A stretch of 64,000 nt of DNA from Xanthobacter dioxanivorans (GCF_016807805.1 NZ_CP063362.1:1116001-1180000), one strand, 5' to 3'. Counted from the first letter of the stretch, positions 19,402-29,519 are shown. Numbers and translations: made by a program. The notes: generated by a model from the letters alone, not told the origin.

Positions 19402-19443
19402 TGGTGCAGGCAGGGCGCCGCTCGATCTGAATGTCGGTCCGCG

Positions 19444-21267
19444 CTAGCCGCGCGGCGGCTTGCCGGCCACCGCCTCACGGGAGAGGCCGGCGGTTTCCAG
19501 GGCGTCGAGCGCCTTCTGGGCGTGCACCTGCGAGGGCAGGAGCCGGTGCACCATCTGCCGGACCCCGTCCGCCCCCTCCGGCATCCGGCGAACGAGGCTG
19601 GCCAGGGCTTCGCGCTCCTCGCTGCCCCGGCCGAGCGCATGCAGGACCAGGGAAAGGGCAAGCTTGTTCTCGAATCCGGGATGCAAAGCCAGCTGGGGCA
19701 CCAGGGACTGGGCGGCGAACACGTCGTCGCGCATGAAGGCGGCGAAGCCGAGAAAGGCATCCTGGAGCGGGCTGCGCACCGCCCCCTCGCGCCGCGCGCG
19801 CTGCAGCAGTGCCTCGCCCTCGTCGATCCGGCCGGCGCCGATATAGACGGTAGCCACTGCGGCGGCCACGTCGAAGTCGAGCGGATTGAGCTCCAGCGCC
19901 TTCTGCGCCGTGGTCACCGCCTCCGCCGGCTCGCCGGCGAACAGCTGGACGAGTGCCAGGGTGCGGGTGGCGTAGGCGCTGGCGGGGGCGAGGTCCACCG
20001 CCCGCTCCGCCTCGTCGAGAACGCCTTCCAGCGCCTCGTCAGACGCGGAATAGGCGCCCTCGCGCATCATGGTGTAGAGCATGGTCATCGCCCGCACCGC
20101 GTGCCCGAGGGCGAAATCGGGATTGCCCTTGGTCAGGTCCGCGAGGCAGCCACTGACGTTGACGGCCCGCTGGGCCTGCTGGGCATCCTGCCGCAGAAGG
20201 GAGACCGCGCCGGCGATGCAGCCGTAGCCCGACGCCGGCGCCCGGGCGAGCGCTTGCGTCCGCGCGCGCACCGGGATGACGCCGTAGGTCTCCATGATGC
20301 CGGCGGCGATGTCGTGCACTACCCTGCGCTCGCTCTCGGCGAGGCCGGCGCCCTGCGCCAGCCCGTCGAGGGCGGCCGACCAGACGATGGAGCCGTCACA
20401 CCGGTCGGTCAGCCGCGCGACGAGGGAGAAGGTGCCATCGGCGCGGCCCTCGGCCAGCGCCGCCAGGGAAAACACCGAACGCGACCGCGGCCCGTTGCAC
20501 GCCTCGGCGATGGCGCCTTCCGGCGCGCTGGCACCGGCCGCCTTCACCTCGACGAAGTCGAAGCGGGCGAAGGCGTCGCGCATGCGCTCCTCGATCGCCC
20601 TCAGATCCCCTTCGGCGGGCGCCGCGCTCCCCGCCGCCTCGATGGGCCGCACCTCCACGATGGGCAGGCGCACCGCGTCGGCGAGCATCGCCGACCTCTG
20701 CGCCGGCGCCTGGCGCTCGGAGGGAAGGGCAAACAGGGCCGCGCCGGCGGCGAGCAGGATGAAGGAGGCCGCCACGCCCAGGCGCCACAGCGCGGCACGC
20801 GACGGCACGGAACCCGTACGAGGCGCAGGTGCGGGGACCGCATCGGCCGGACCGGCGGATCCCGGCAGGTCCGCCGCCGGACGATCCTCCGGCTCCGCTT
20901 CCGCCCGGGGCAGGAAGCGGGGCACGTAGCCGCCCTTCGGAATGTCGATGACGACCGGGTCCTCGGTGCCCTGGGTGGCGTAATAGCGTTCCAGCGCGCG
21001 GCGCAGCCGGGTCGCCTCGACCCGCACGATGGGATCGGCCTGGGGGTCGAAGGATGTGGGCCGGCCGAGGGCCTCCACCGCGATGGTATAGCCCTTGATC
21101 GCCTCGGCGCGCCCGTCGAGGGTCGCCTCCACGACAAAGCGCAGGAAGGCGGCGAGGCGCGGGGAGGCGCTGAAATCAGCCGAGGCGAGCACGCGCTCAA
21201 GCGCTGCGCGGACCTGCCGCTCGCGCTCAAGGTCCGCCGTGACTCCGTCCGGAAAACCAGGGTTCAT
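19444..21267 (-). CDS. Winged-helix, transmembrane, TPR protein (adenylate-cyclase-associated type)
   Basis: About 607 residues from ATG 21267. An N-terminal winged-helix-like module (VLASADFSASPRLAAFLRFV through PKGGYVPRF) is typical of a family often annotated as adenylate cyclase or TolB-like, but no cyclase domain is present. One membrane helix follows (VAASFILLAAGAALFAL), then a TolB-like domain and C-terminal TPR repeats (ALVQLFAGEPAEAV, ALELNPLDFDVAAAV). CadC-like membrane regulators share this layout, so it may sense envelope signals. The frame extends to 21666 but would overlap the next gene's start region; TTG/GTG starts near 21323 are alternatives. Divergent from the aminotransferase. 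Confidence 0.7.
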   Translation of the reverse strand: MNPGFPDGVTADLERERQVRAALERVLASADFSASPRLAAFLRFVVEATLDGRAEAIKGYTIAVEALGRPTSFDPQADPIVRVEATRLRRALERYYATQGTEDPVVIDIPKGGYVPRFLPRAEAEPEDRPAADLPGSAGPADAVPAPAPRTGSVPSRAALWRLGVAASFILLAAGAALFALPSERQAPAQRSAMLADAVRLPIVEVRPIEAAGSAAPAEGDLRAIEERMRDAFARFDFVEVKAAGASAPEGAIAEACNGPRSRSVFSLAALAEGRADGTFSLVARLTDRCDGSIVWSAALDGLAQGAGLAESERRVVHDIAAGIMETYGVIPVRARTQALARAPASGYGCIAGAVSLLRQDAQQAQRAVNVSGCLADLTKGNPDFALGHAVRAMTMLYTMMREGAYSASDEALEGVLDEAERAVDLAPASAYATRTLALVQLFAGEPAEAVTTAQKALELNPLDFDVAAAVATVYIGAGRIDEGEALLQRARREGAVRSPLQDAFLGFAAFMRDDVFAAQSLVPQLALHPGFENKLALSLVLHALGRGSEEREALASLVRRMPEGADGVRQMVHRLLPSQVHAQKALDALETAGLSREAVAGKPPRG

Positions 21268-21523
21268 CCCGGCATCCAAGTCGGATTCGTCTCGCGTCTC
21301 TGGCGAAATCTCCACCAAGATACCATCCTTACGCACGGTCACCCATCTTATTGGGTCAGAAGCCGTGCCCGCGCAAGGGGGCGGCTCACCATGGGAAGCG
21401 TGCCCCCGTGCGACACTTCCCCCGTCCCGCTGTTCCCAGCAAGTCCCCGCGCTGCTAGCTTCCGCACCGACGAGGCCGAACGATGGCACGATGCCGATCT
21501 TCGCCGGCAGGGAGAGTTTCACC

Positions 21524-22885
21524 ATGGCTCTGGATGATCTCATCGCGGAAGGTTCGGACACGCGCACGGATGCGGCGCCCAACGATCTTGAAGCCTTCTG
21601 GATGCCGTTCACCTCCAACCGCTCCTTCAAGAAGCGGCCACGCCTCGTCTCCCGCGCCAAGGACATGTACTACTATACCCCGGAAGGCCGCGCGATCCTC
21701 GACGGCTGCGCCGGGCTGTGGTGCGTCAATCCCGGTCACAATCGCGAGCCCATCGTCGAGGCGATTCGCTCCGCCGCGGCGGATCTCGATTTCGGCCCCA
21801 CCTTCCAGTACGGCCACCCCGACGCCTTCCGGCTGGCGAGCCGCATCGCCGCCCTCGCGCCGGCGGATCTCGACCATGTCTTCTTCTGCAATTCCGGCTC
21901 AGAGGCGGTGGACACCGCGCTGAAAATCGCCCTCGCCTACCACCAGACCACCGGCGCCGGCGCGCGCACCCGGCTCATCGGCCGCGAGCGCGGCTATCAC
22001 GGGGTGGGCTTTGGCGGCATCTCCGTGGGCGGCATCGTGGCGAACCGCCGCACCTTCGGCGGCATGCTGGTGGGCGTGGACCACCTGCGCGCCACCTACG
22101 ACCGTGAGAACCAGGCCTTCACCAAGGGCGAGCCGGACTTTGGCGCCCACTTCGCCGACGAGCTGGAGCGCATCGTCGCCCTGCACGACGCCTCCACCAT
22201 CGCCGCCGTCATCGTCGAGCCCATGGGCGGCTCCACCGGCGTGCTGCCGGCGCCCAAGGGCTATCTGAAGCGGCTGCGCGAGATCTGCGACAAATACGGC
22301 ATCCTGCTCATCTTCGACGAGGTGATCACCGGCTTCGGCCGCCTCGGCCACGCCTTTGCCGCCGAGCGCTACGGCGTGGTGCCGGACATGATCACCTTCG
22401 CCAAGGGCATCACCGCCGGCGCGGTGCCCATGGGCGGCGTGCTGGTGCGCAAGCCCATCCACGACGCCTTCATGAAGGGGCCGGAGCACGTGGTGGAGCT
22501 GTTCCACGGCTATACCTACTCGGCCCATCCGCTCGCCTGCGCCGCCGGGCTCGCCACCCTCGACCTCTACGCCCGGGAGGGCACCTTCGCCTATGCCAAG
22601 GCGCTGGAGCCCTTCTTCGCCGACGCGGTGATGAGCCTGAAGGACAAGCCCGGCGTGCTCGACATCCGCACCGTCGGCATCACCGGCGCCATCGACCTTG
22701 CCCCCAAGCCCGGCGCGCCGGGCCTGCGCGGCTACGAGGCGCTGGAACGGGCCTTCCATGAAGACGGCCTGATGATGCGCATCGCCGGCGATGCGCTGGT
22801 GGTGACCCCGCCGCTGATCATCACCAAGGACCAGGTGGGCGAGCTGGTCGACAAGCTCGCAAGCGTGATCGAGAAGGTCGCCTGA
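21524..22885 (+). CDS. Omega-amino acid (beta-alanine):pyruvate aminotransferase
   Basis: A 453-residue class III PLP aminotransferase. It contains FWMPFTSNRSFKK, the cofactor-binding NSGSEAVDTALK, the IFDEVITGFGRLG Asp motif and the PLP lysine in ITFAKGITAGAVPMGG, matching the beta-alanine:pyruvate transaminase group. Transfers an amino group from beta-alanine or similar omega-amines to pyruvate. The start ATG 21524 has GGGAGAG upstream; the open frame extends to 21095 but reads through the divergent gene. Exact substrate is inferred from the family. Confidence 0.9.
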   Translation: MALDDLIAEGSDTRTDAAPNDLEAFWMPFTSNRSFKKRPRLVSRAKDMYYYTPEGRAILDGCAGLWCVNPGHNREPIVEAIRSAAADLDFGPTFQYGHPDAFRLASRIAALAPADLDHVFFCNSGSEAVDTALKIALAYHQTTGAGARTRLIGRERGYHGVGFGGISVGGIVANRRTFGGMLVGVDHLRATYDRENQAFTKGEPDFGAHFADELERIVALHDASTIAAVIVEPMGGSTGVLPAPKGYLKRLREICDKYGILLIFDEVITGFGRLGHAFAAERYGVVPDMITFAKGITAGAVPMGGVLVRKPIHDAFMKGPEHVVELFHGYTYSAHPLACAAGLATLDLYAREGTFAYAKALEPFFADAVMSLKDKPGVLDIRTVGITGAIDLAPKPGAPGLRGYEALERAFHEDGLMMRIAGDALVVTPPLIITKDQVGELVDKLASVIEKVA

Positions 22886-23129
22886 ACCGAAGGCGGCCCG
22901 TCGTCCCGGCGCCGGCGATCGGCGAAAGCCGCCTGCGCGCCTGCGGCACCTTCCGGGGCCGGAGGGACGGCGCGCCCCAAAACGCCGCGCCCGCGCCTGC
23001 CGGGCGCCGCCGCGCGTTCACAATAAGGTCGCCCCGGCAGGGGAACCATCTGCGCGCCGGACCGTTCGCCCGGTCACGATTTCGTGCTATCTCGCAACCG
23101 CAAAAATTCTCCCTTGAGGAGCTGTCCTG

Positions 23130-24629
23130 ATGTTCCCCACGCCGAAGCCGGTCCTCACTCCCAACACCTACGCTTACGAATCCGAGCCCATGGTGAAGCC
23201 GACCGGGTTCCGGGAATACGACGCCCGCTGGCTGTTCCAGAAGGAAATCAACCTGATGGGCGTGCAGGCGCTGGGCATGGGGCTCGGCACGCTGATGCAC
23301 GAGATGGGGATCAAGCCGGAGATCGTCACCGGCCACGACTTCCGCAGCTATTCCTCCTCCATCAAGCTGGCCTTGGTGTCCGGACTGATGGCCGCCGGCA
23401 TCAAGGTGCACGACATCGGCCTCGCCATGTCGCCCATGGCCTATTTCGCCCAGTTCGCCCTCGACGTGCCGGCGGTGGCCATGGTCACCGCCTCCCACAA
23501 CGACAACGGCTGGACCGGCGTGAAGATGGGCGTGAACCGCCCGCTCACCTTCGGGCCGGATGAAATGAGCCGGCTCAAGGATATTGTTCTGTCGGCTAAA
23601 TTCAATCTGAAGGGCGGCGGCTCCTACGTGTTCGTGGAGAACTTCCCCGAGGTCTACATCAAGGACCTCACCGACCGGCCGAAGCTGAAGCACCCCATCA
23701 AGGTGGTGGCCGCCTGCGGCAACGGCACCGCCGGCGCCTTCGCCCCGCGCATCCTGGAGGCGCTGGGCGCCGAGGTGATCCCGCTCGATACCGAGCTCGA
23801 CCACACCTTCCCCAAGTACAATCCCAACCCCGAGGACATGGAGATGCTCCATGCCATGCGGGACGCGGTGCTGGAGCACAAGGCGGACCTGGCTCTCGGC
23901 TTCGACGGCGACGGCGACCGCTGCGGCGTGGTGGACGACACCGGCGAGGAGATCTTCGCCGACAAGGTGGGCGTGCTGCTCGCCCGCGACCTCGCCAAGA
24001 TCTATCCCAACCCCACCTTCGTGGTGGACGTGAAGTCCACCGGCCTGTTCGCCACCGATCCGGAGCTGATCCGGCTCGGCGTCAAGGCGGACTACTGGAA
24101 GACCGGCCATTCCTACATGAAGCGCCGGGTCAACGAGACCGGCGCCCTCGTGGGCTTCGAGAAGAGCGGCCACTATTTCTTCAACAAGCCGGTGGGCCGT
24201 GGCTATGACGACGGCCTCGTCTCCGCCATCGCCGTCCTCGACATGCTGGACCGCAACCCCGGCCGGAAGCTGTCGCAGCTGCGCGAGGCGCTACCGAAGA
24301 CCTGGTCCTCGCCCACCATGTCGCCCCACTGCACCGACGAGGCCAAGTACGGCATCGTCGCCCAGGTGGTGAAGCACTACGAGGATCTCGCGGCGAAGGG
24401 CGCCCTCGTCACCGGCCAGAAGATCCGCGACCTGGTGACGGTGAACGGCGTGCGTGTCACCTGCGAGGACGGCTCCTGGGGCCTGGTGCGCGCCTCCTCC
24501 AACAAGCCCGAGCTCGTCGTGGTGGTGGAGAGCCCGGTCTCGGAGGAGCGCATGCGCGAGATGTTCAAGGAAGTGGACAGCGTTCTGCGCACCCATCCGG
24601 AAGTGGGCGCGTATAACCAGACCATCTGA
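23130..24629 (+). CDS. Phosphomannomutase/phosphoglucomutase
   Basis: A 499-residue alpha-D-phosphohexomutase of the AlgC/ManB type. Four domains are visible by their signatures: catalytic phosphoserine TASHNDNGW (about 113-121), metal loop DGDGDR (about 253-258), sugar loop GFEKSGHYFF (about 348), and phosphate-binding RASSNKPEL near the C-terminus. It interconverts hexose 1- and 6-phosphates for polysaccharide and LPS precursors. Stands alone; a hairpin with a T-rich tail follows. Confidence 0.93.
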   Translation: MFPTPKPVLTPNTYAYESEPMVKPTGFREYDARWLFQKEINLMGVQALGMGLGTLMHEMGIKPEIVTGHDFRSYSSSIKLALVSGLMAAGIKVHDIGLAMSPMAYFAQFALDVPAVAMVTASHNDNGWTGVKMGVNRPLTFGPDEMSRLKDIVLSAKFNLKGGGSYVFVENFPEVYIKDLTDRPKLKHPIKVVAACGNGTAGAFAPRILEALGAEVIPLDTELDHTFPKYNPNPEDMEMLHAMRDAVLEHKADLALGFDGDGDRCGVVDDTGEEIFADKVGVLLARDLAKIYPNPTFVVDVKSTGLFATDPELIRLGVKADYWKTGHSYMKRRVNETGALVGFEKSGHYFFNKPVGRGYDDGLVSAIAVLDMLDRNPGRKLSQLREALPKTWSSPTMSPHCTDEAKYGIVAQVVKHYEDLAAKGALVTGQKIRDLVTVNGVRVTCEDGSWGLVRASSNKPELVVVVESPVSEERMREMFKEVDSVLRTHPEVGAYNQTI

Positions 24630-24706
24630 GGCGGCGGCGCCCTGACGTTCGCCGGCCCGGGTTCGCGGCCCGGATTCGCAGCTCGGGCCGGCCTTGCCTT
24701 TTTCCC

Positions 24707-24742
24707 GACCCTCCTCCGTAAGCGGGGGAGGGTCTTCGTTTT
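24707..24742 (+). terminator. Rho-independent terminator after the phosphohexomutase gene
   Basis: Twelve-base stem GACCCTCCTCCG / CGGGGGAGGGTC (one mismatch), TAAG loop, then TTCGTTTT. It ends directly before the next ATG at 24743. Confidence 0.6.
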
Positions 24743-25990
24743 ATGGGCATCGGAGCCAGAGTGAGCCAGTACGCGCCTTTCATCGCCATCGTCGGCGCCG
24801 GTCCCGCGGGACTGGCGGCGGCGGAGGTGCTCTCTGCCGCCGGTGCCCGCGTCGCGGTCTACGACCGCATGCCGTCCGTCGCCCGCAAGTTCCTCATGGC
24901 CGGGCGCGGCGGGCTCAACCTCACCCATTCGGAGCCGCTCCCGCGCTTCCTCACCCGCTACGGCGCGGCAGAGGAACGCCTGTCGCCCGCGCTGACGGCG
25001 TTCCCGCCGGACGCCCTGCGCGCTTGGGCCCTGGGCCTGGGCGAGGAGACCTTCGTTGGCTCCAGCGGGCGGGTTTTTCCCCTGACCTTCAAGGCCTCCC
25101 CCCTGCTGCGCGCATGGCTCGCCCGGCTCGGGGCCCAGGGCGTCTCCTTCCACCTGCGCCACGCCTTCCGCGACTGGGCCCCCTCGGGCGCGCTTCTTTT
25201 CGACACGCCCGACGGCCCGGCGGAGGTGACGGCGGATGCCGTGATCCTCGCGCTCGGCGGCGCCTCCTGGCCCCGCCTCGGCGCCGACGGGGGATGGGTG
25301 GACGCCCTGCGCGCGGCGGGGATCGCGGTGAACGCGCTGGCCCCGGCCAACATGGGGGTGACCATCGCCTGGTCGGAGGTGTTCCGCACCCGCTTCGCCG
25401 GCACCCCGCTGAAGCGCATCGCCGTGCGCTTCGGCAAGACCGTCGTGCGCGGCGAGGCGGTGGTGACGGCCTCCGGGCTGGAAGGCGGGGCCATCTACGC
25501 CCTGTCCACCGACCTGCGCCGGGCGCTGGGCCACCGCGCCATCACCCTCCATCTGGACCTGCGCCCGGACGTGGACGCCAAGGCCCTTGCCGCCCGGCTC
25601 GCCGCTGCCCCGCCCAAGGCCTCCTTCTCCACCGTGCTGGCGAAGAATGGAGGCCTGCCCCCGGTCGCCGCCAATCTGGTGCGCGAGGTGACCGGACCGG
25701 CGCGGCCGGGCGCGGAGGCCCTGGCCGGCCTGATCAAGGATCTCCCGCTGGAGGTGACCGGGCATGCCGGGCTGGAGCGCGCCATCTCCACCGCCGGCGG
25801 TATCGCCTGGAAGAGCATCGGACCGGATTTCGCCCTCGCCGGCCTGCCGCAGACCCTGCCGCCGGTCTTCGCCGCCGGCGAGATGCTGGACTGGGAGGCG
25901 CCCACCGGCGGCTATCTCCTCCAGGCCTGCTTCGCCACAGGCCGGGCGGCGGCCGAGGGGGTGAAGGCGCGGCTCGGCCTCACCCGCTGA
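24743..25990 (+). CDS. BaiN/HI0933-like flavoprotein (TIGR03862 type)
   Basis: A 415-residue FAD-dependent oxidoreductase. Dinucleotide-binding IVGAGPAGLAAAEVL is at the N-terminus; RKFLMAGRGGLNLTHSEP is the hallmark of the HI0933/BaiN family, and the C-terminal GEMLDWEAPTGGYLLQACFATG closes the FAD site. Substrate unknown. Converges with the DUF924 gene, overlapping by 11 bases. Confidence 0.88.
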   Translation: MGIGARVSQYAPFIAIVGAGPAGLAAAEVLSAAGARVAVYDRMPSVARKFLMAGRGGLNLTHSEPLPRFLTRYGAAEERLSPALTAFPPDALRAWALGLGEETFVGSSGRVFPLTFKASPLLRAWLARLGAQGVSFHLRHAFRDWAPSGALLFDTPDGPAEVTADAVILALGGASWPRLGADGGWVDALRAAGIAVNALAPANMGVTIAWSEVFRTRFAGTPLKRIAVRFGKTVVRGEAVVTASGLEGGAIYALSTDLRRALGHRAITLHLDLRPDVDAKALAARLAAAPPKASFSTVLAKNGGLPPVAANLVREVTGPARPGAEALAGLIKDLPLEVTGHAGLERAISTAGGIAWKSIGPDFALAGLPQTLPPVFAAGEMLDWEAPTGGYLLQACFATGRAAAEGVKARLGLTR

Positions 25991-26522
25991 AGCCGCCAGC
26001 GTCCAGCCAGGCCTGCTCCTCCGCACTCATGGCGCGCCCGAGAATGGGATTGCGATGGGGGAAGCGGCCGAAGCGGTCGATGGCTTCCTTGTGGACGAGG
26101 GCGTAGCGCACGCCCTCTTCGTGTCCGATGGCCCGGTAGAGGTCCAGGCAGCGGGCCTGCGCGACAGGGTCCTCCGCGTGCATGAAGGGCAGGTAGAAGA
26201 AGGTGCGCAGCGCCTCCGGCACCTGCCAGGCCGCGTCGAAGCCTTCCGCGATCGCCGCTTCGGCGGCAGCCAGGGCAAGGCCATCGCTGGCGAAGGCGCC
26301 CGGCGTGCTGCGGAAGGCATTGCGCGGCACCTGGTCGAGCAGGATGATCCGCGCCAGCGCGCCGAGCGGTGTCTGCGCCCAATCGTCCAGCGCACCGGCG
26401 ACGGCCGCCGCATGGGCCGGCAGGAGCGCCGCGCGCACCTCGGCGTCGAAGGCCTCACCCCCGTCGAACCACTTCTCCGGCCCCGAGCCGAGCCAGAAGG
26501 CGAGCACCTCCTGCGGCGTCAT
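25980..26522 (-). CDS. DUF924 family protein
   Basis: A 180-residue alpha-helical protein starting MTPQEVLAFWLG, with WFDGGEAFDAEVRA, IILLDQVPRNAFR and FGRFPHRNPILGR, the conserved segments of DUF924. Function unknown. It overlaps the start of... the upstream cobW-like gene by 4 bases (its ATG lies within that gene's end), so the two are probably co-translated. Confidence 0.88.
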   Translation of the reverse strand: MTPQEVLAFWLGSGPEKWFDGGEAFDAEVRAALLPAHAAAVAGALDDWAQTPLGALARIILLDQVPRNAFRSTPGAFASDGLALAAAEAAIAEGFDAAWQVPEALRTFFYLPFMHAEDPVAQARCLDLYRAIGHEEGVRYALVHKEAIDRFGRFPHRNPILGRAMSAEEQAWLDAGGFSG

Positions 26523-27691
26523 CGCGCCATCCCCGGCGGCGCCAGGGGATTGTCGGTGAGCGCCGCGCGGTCCGGCGCGTCCACCTCCGGCACGCCCAGG
26601 AAGGCATTGAACAGCCGGGCGATGACCCCGGGGTCGAGATCGCGCACGATCATCACCAGCCGGGTGCGGTGGTCGTCGTCCGGCCAGGCGGGAAGGCGCG
26701 CGGGCGGGTGCATCACATGCTGGACGGCGTGGATCACGATGGGCGCCTCCGGCTCCTCCGCCACCTTCACGATGCCCTTCATGCGCAGCACGTTCGCGCC
26801 ATGGGTGGCGCGCAGCAGCTCGAGAAAAAGGTCCAGCGTCCCGGCCGGAATGGCGGCATCGGTGGCGAGGGTAAAGGCGCGGATGCGCCCGTCATGGCGA
26901 TTGGGGTCTTGCCGGTCGGGGTCGAGGCCGGCGCCCTGCGCCTCCTGCGCTGCCGCCACCGCTTCCTCGGCGAGCCAGCCGGCCACGTCCGGCGTCTTCG
27001 TGGCGGGGTCGTAGAGGCCGGCACCGAGCAGCGCCGCCGCGTCCGCCTCCCCCGCCGCCGCATCGAGCAGCCGGGCGGCCGGGGCGAGACGCTTGAGCCG
27101 CGCCTTGAGGGCATCGAGGGCCGCCCGTTCGCCCGCCGTGCTCACAAGGTCGGTCTTGGTGAGGACGAGGCGATCCGCCATGGCCACCTGCTTCACCGCC
27201 TCGGCCTGGGCGTCGAGGGTGGCGTCGGCATTCAGCGCGTCCACCACGCAGACCAGCCCGTCGAGCCGGTAGCGCATGGCAAGGTAGGGGTGGGTCATCA
27301 TGGTGTGGAGCACAGGGGCGGGATCGGCGAGGCCCGTGGTTTCGATGATGACGCGGGAAAACGGCGGCAGGCGATTGTTGTCGCGCCCGCGCAGCAGGTC
27401 TTCCAGCGCCGTGACGAGGTCGCCGCGCACGGTGCAGCACAGGCAGCCGGAGGCGAGCATGACGATGCCCTCCTCCACTGGCCGCACGAACAGGTGGTCG
27501 AGCCCCACCTCGCCGAACTCGTTGATGAGCACGGCGGTATCGGCAAGCCCGGGATCAGCGAGCAGCGCGTTGAGCAGGGTCGTCTTGCCGGCGCCGAGGA
27601 AGCCGGTGAGCACCGTGACCGGAATGGGGGCGGGCGGCCCGCGACGCGGCGCGGGGGCAGGGTCTTCGGAAAGGGACGGGCTGCCCGTCAT
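26519..27691 (-). CDS. CobW/COG0523-family GTPase (metal chaperone)
   Basis: A 390-residue G3E GTPase. Walker [16 protein letters not shown] is at about 29-43; the metal-binding CxCC motif (SGCLCCTVRGDL, about 80-91) and the TKTD guanine motif follow, with the CobW C-terminal domain (about 245-370). Members deliver Zn or other metals to client enzymes. No zinc-uptake operator or client gene is adjacent, so metal and client are unknown. The downstream DUF924 gene overlaps its stop. Confidence 0.88.
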   Translation of the reverse strand: MTGSPSLSEDPAPAPRRGPPAPIPVTVLTGFLGAGKTTLLNALLADPGLADTAVLINEFGEVGLDHLFVRPVEEGIVMLASGCLCCTVRGDLVTALEDLLRGRDNNRLPPFSRVIIETTGLADPAPVLHTMMTHPYLAMRYRLDGLVCVVDALNADATLDAQAEAVKQVAMADRLVLTKTDLVSTAGERAALDALKARLKRLAPAARLLDAAAGEADAAALLGAGLYDPATKTPDVAGWLAEEAVAAAQEAQGAGLDPDRQDPNRHDGRIRAFTLATDAAIPAGTLDLFLELLRATHGANVLRMKGIVKVAEEPEAPIVIHAVQHVMHPPARLPAWPDDDHRTRLVMIVRDLDPGVIARLFNAFLGVPEVDAPDRAALTDNPLAPPGMAR

Positions 27692-27880
27692 GGCGGGGAC
27701 CTCCGGACGGACGACAGGGAAATCTCCCCACCTGCCTCCACGAGGCGGGCCGCCGGGTCAAGGGTGATGAGCGGTCTATCCGCACCCGGCGGATCGGTCG
27801 CGGCCACCTCAGGCCCGCGCGGCGGCCCCTGGGTGGGTGAGCCTTTCTCAGGAGCGGGCTGCCTCAGGTGGCGGCCTGCC

Positions 27881-29323
27881 TCAGGTGGCGGGTTTGGGAG
27901 CGGGCGCCGCACCGTCGGCAGGCGCCTCGGCCGGCTTCGGCTTGGGCTTCGGCTTGGCCGTGGGCACGGCCCCTGCGGTTACCGGCGCGGTGGGCTGCAC
28001 CTGCTTCTTCTGGGTTGCCCCCGCCTCCTCCGTCCCGCCGGCCGGCTTCGGCTTGGCCGAGGCGCTGGCCACGGCGGGCTTCGGCTTCGGCTTGGCCGCG
28101 GGCTTGGTGCCGTCGCCGCTCTCGGCCGAGGCGGTGTCGGCAGCGCCGGCCGCGGGCTTGGCCGCCTGCTTGGGCCCCGCCTTCTTCTTCGGCTTGTCGT
28201 CCTCGGGATAGGCGGTGGCGAGGTCCTGCGGGGCGCCACGGGTGCCCACATAGACCTGGACGATCGGCATGGAGGGCGGCAGCGTCTGCAGCAGCTCGGC
28301 GCCGGACTTGGGCAGGTTCGGCGCGGCGAAGGCGAAGCCGAAGCTGCTCGAAGCGGTGGGATCGGGCTCCTCGTCGGCCTCGGAAGCCACCACGGACCGC
28401 TTGCCGCCGCAGACCTCGGCCTTCATGTCGTAGGCCGGGCCGCCGCTGTTGGAGATGTTGGACAGCAGGGGCGACGCCGCGCCGAACACCGACCAGGACG
28501 ACTGGAAGCCCTTCTCGAACAGCAGCGCCGTCTGCTCGGTGCGGGCGACGCCGGAGCGCGCGCCGAGCACCACGGCGATGAGGCGCTTGTTGCCGCGCGT
28601 GGCGGTGGCCACAAGATTGTAGCCGGAGCCGCAGACGAAGCCGGTCTTCATGCCGTCGGCGCCGGGATACCGGTCGATCAGACGATTGTAGTTGCGCAGA
28701 ACCGCCTTGCCGATGCGGATGGCGGGAATGCGGAACAGCGCCTCGTGCTCGGGGAAATGATAGATGATGGCCCGCGCCAGGATGGCGAGGTCGCGGGCGG
28801 TGGTGACCTGGTCGGGATCGGGCAGGCCGTTGGGATTTTCGTAATGGGTCCCGGACATGCCCAAATGGGCGGCGGTGGCGTTCATCTCGGCCACGAAGGC
28901 GGGCATGGAACCGGAGACGCCTTCGCCCACCACCCAGGCCATGTCGTTGGCGGACTTCACCAGCACCATCTTGAGTGCGTTGTCGAGGGTGACGACGGTG
29001 CCCGGCCGGAAGCCCATCTTGGACGGCTGCTGGGAGGCCGCGAGGGCCGAGACGGTGAGGGGCGTGTCCATGGTGAGGCGCCCGTTCTTCACCGCGTTCA
29101 GCGCGACGTAGACGGTCATCAGCTTGGTGACGGAGGCGGGATGCCAGGGACGCCCGGCTTCCTTCTGCTCCAGCACCTTCCCGGTATCGGCTTCCACCAG
29201 GAGGATGGGATTGGCCCGCGCCGGCTGCGCCAGCGTCAACGGCGCAAGGAAGAGGCTGAACGCCGCTGCGGCGAGACCGAGGAAAGTCGCTCCGGCGGCG
29301 GAACTGGTCTTCGTGCGCGCCAA
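27881..29323 (-). CDS. D-alanyl-D-alanine carboxypeptidase (S11) with Pro/Lys-rich tail
   Basis: A 480-residue low-molecular-weight penicillin-binding protein. A signal peptide (to about residue 38, ending ARA) is followed by the S11 catalytic motifs SVTK (nucleophile Ser, about 64), SAN (about 124) and KTG (about 225). It trims peptidoglycan stem peptides in the periplasm. After the catalytic part, about 130 residues are Ala/Pro/Lys-rich with repeated KPKPKP units; such tails are seen in Rhizobiales homologues and may bind the wall. The low complexity of the repeats makes this part prone to length variation. Confidence 0.9.
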   Translation of the reverse strand: MARTKTSSAAGATFLGLAAAAFSLFLAPLTLAQPARANPILLVEADTGKVLEQKEAGRPWHPASVTKLMTVYVALNAVKNGRLTMDTPLTVSALAASQQPSKMGFRPGTVVTLDNALKMVLVKSANDMAWVVGEGVSGSMPAFVAEMNATAAHLGMSGTHYENPNGLPDPDQVTTARDLAILARAIIYHFPEHEALFRIPAIRIGKAVLRNYNRLIDRYPGADGMKTGFVCGSGYNLVATATRGNKRLIAVVLGARSGVARTEQTALLFEKGFQSSWSVFGAASPLLSNISNSGGPAYDMKAEVCGGKRSVVASEADEEPDPTASSSFGFAFAAPNLPKSGAELLQTLPPSMPIVQVYVGTRGAPQDLATAYPEDDKPKKKAGPKQAAKPAAGAADTASAESGDGTKPAAKPKPKPAVASASAKPKPAGGTEEAGATQKKQVQPTAPVTAGAVPTAKPKPKPKPAEAPADGAAPAPKPAT

Positions 29324-29519
29324 CCGATCCGCTCCCGTGTCAGAGGTGAGGGCTCTTCACCGAATAGGATTCCTCATTACCCGGTTTCGCAACCGCGGAA
29401 AAGACGAAATGCACCGGAAAGGGGCGCGCCGCCTGTGCTGCACCCCGGTTCTGTTTGCCACATTCTTGCCGCACTCCGGCAAAATGCGAGGGTGGAAGCG
29501 CGAAACCTTCGCCTTGCCC

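Larger units (their letters stand above)
18955..19443. other. Repeat-rich intergenic gap
   Basis: No gene seen. It contains an inverted repeat (19228-19264), a Rhizobiales-type intergenic sequence with CACGCGAACCGATCTCCACT (about 19292-19311), and a palindrome at 19369-19401. Confidence 0.6.
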
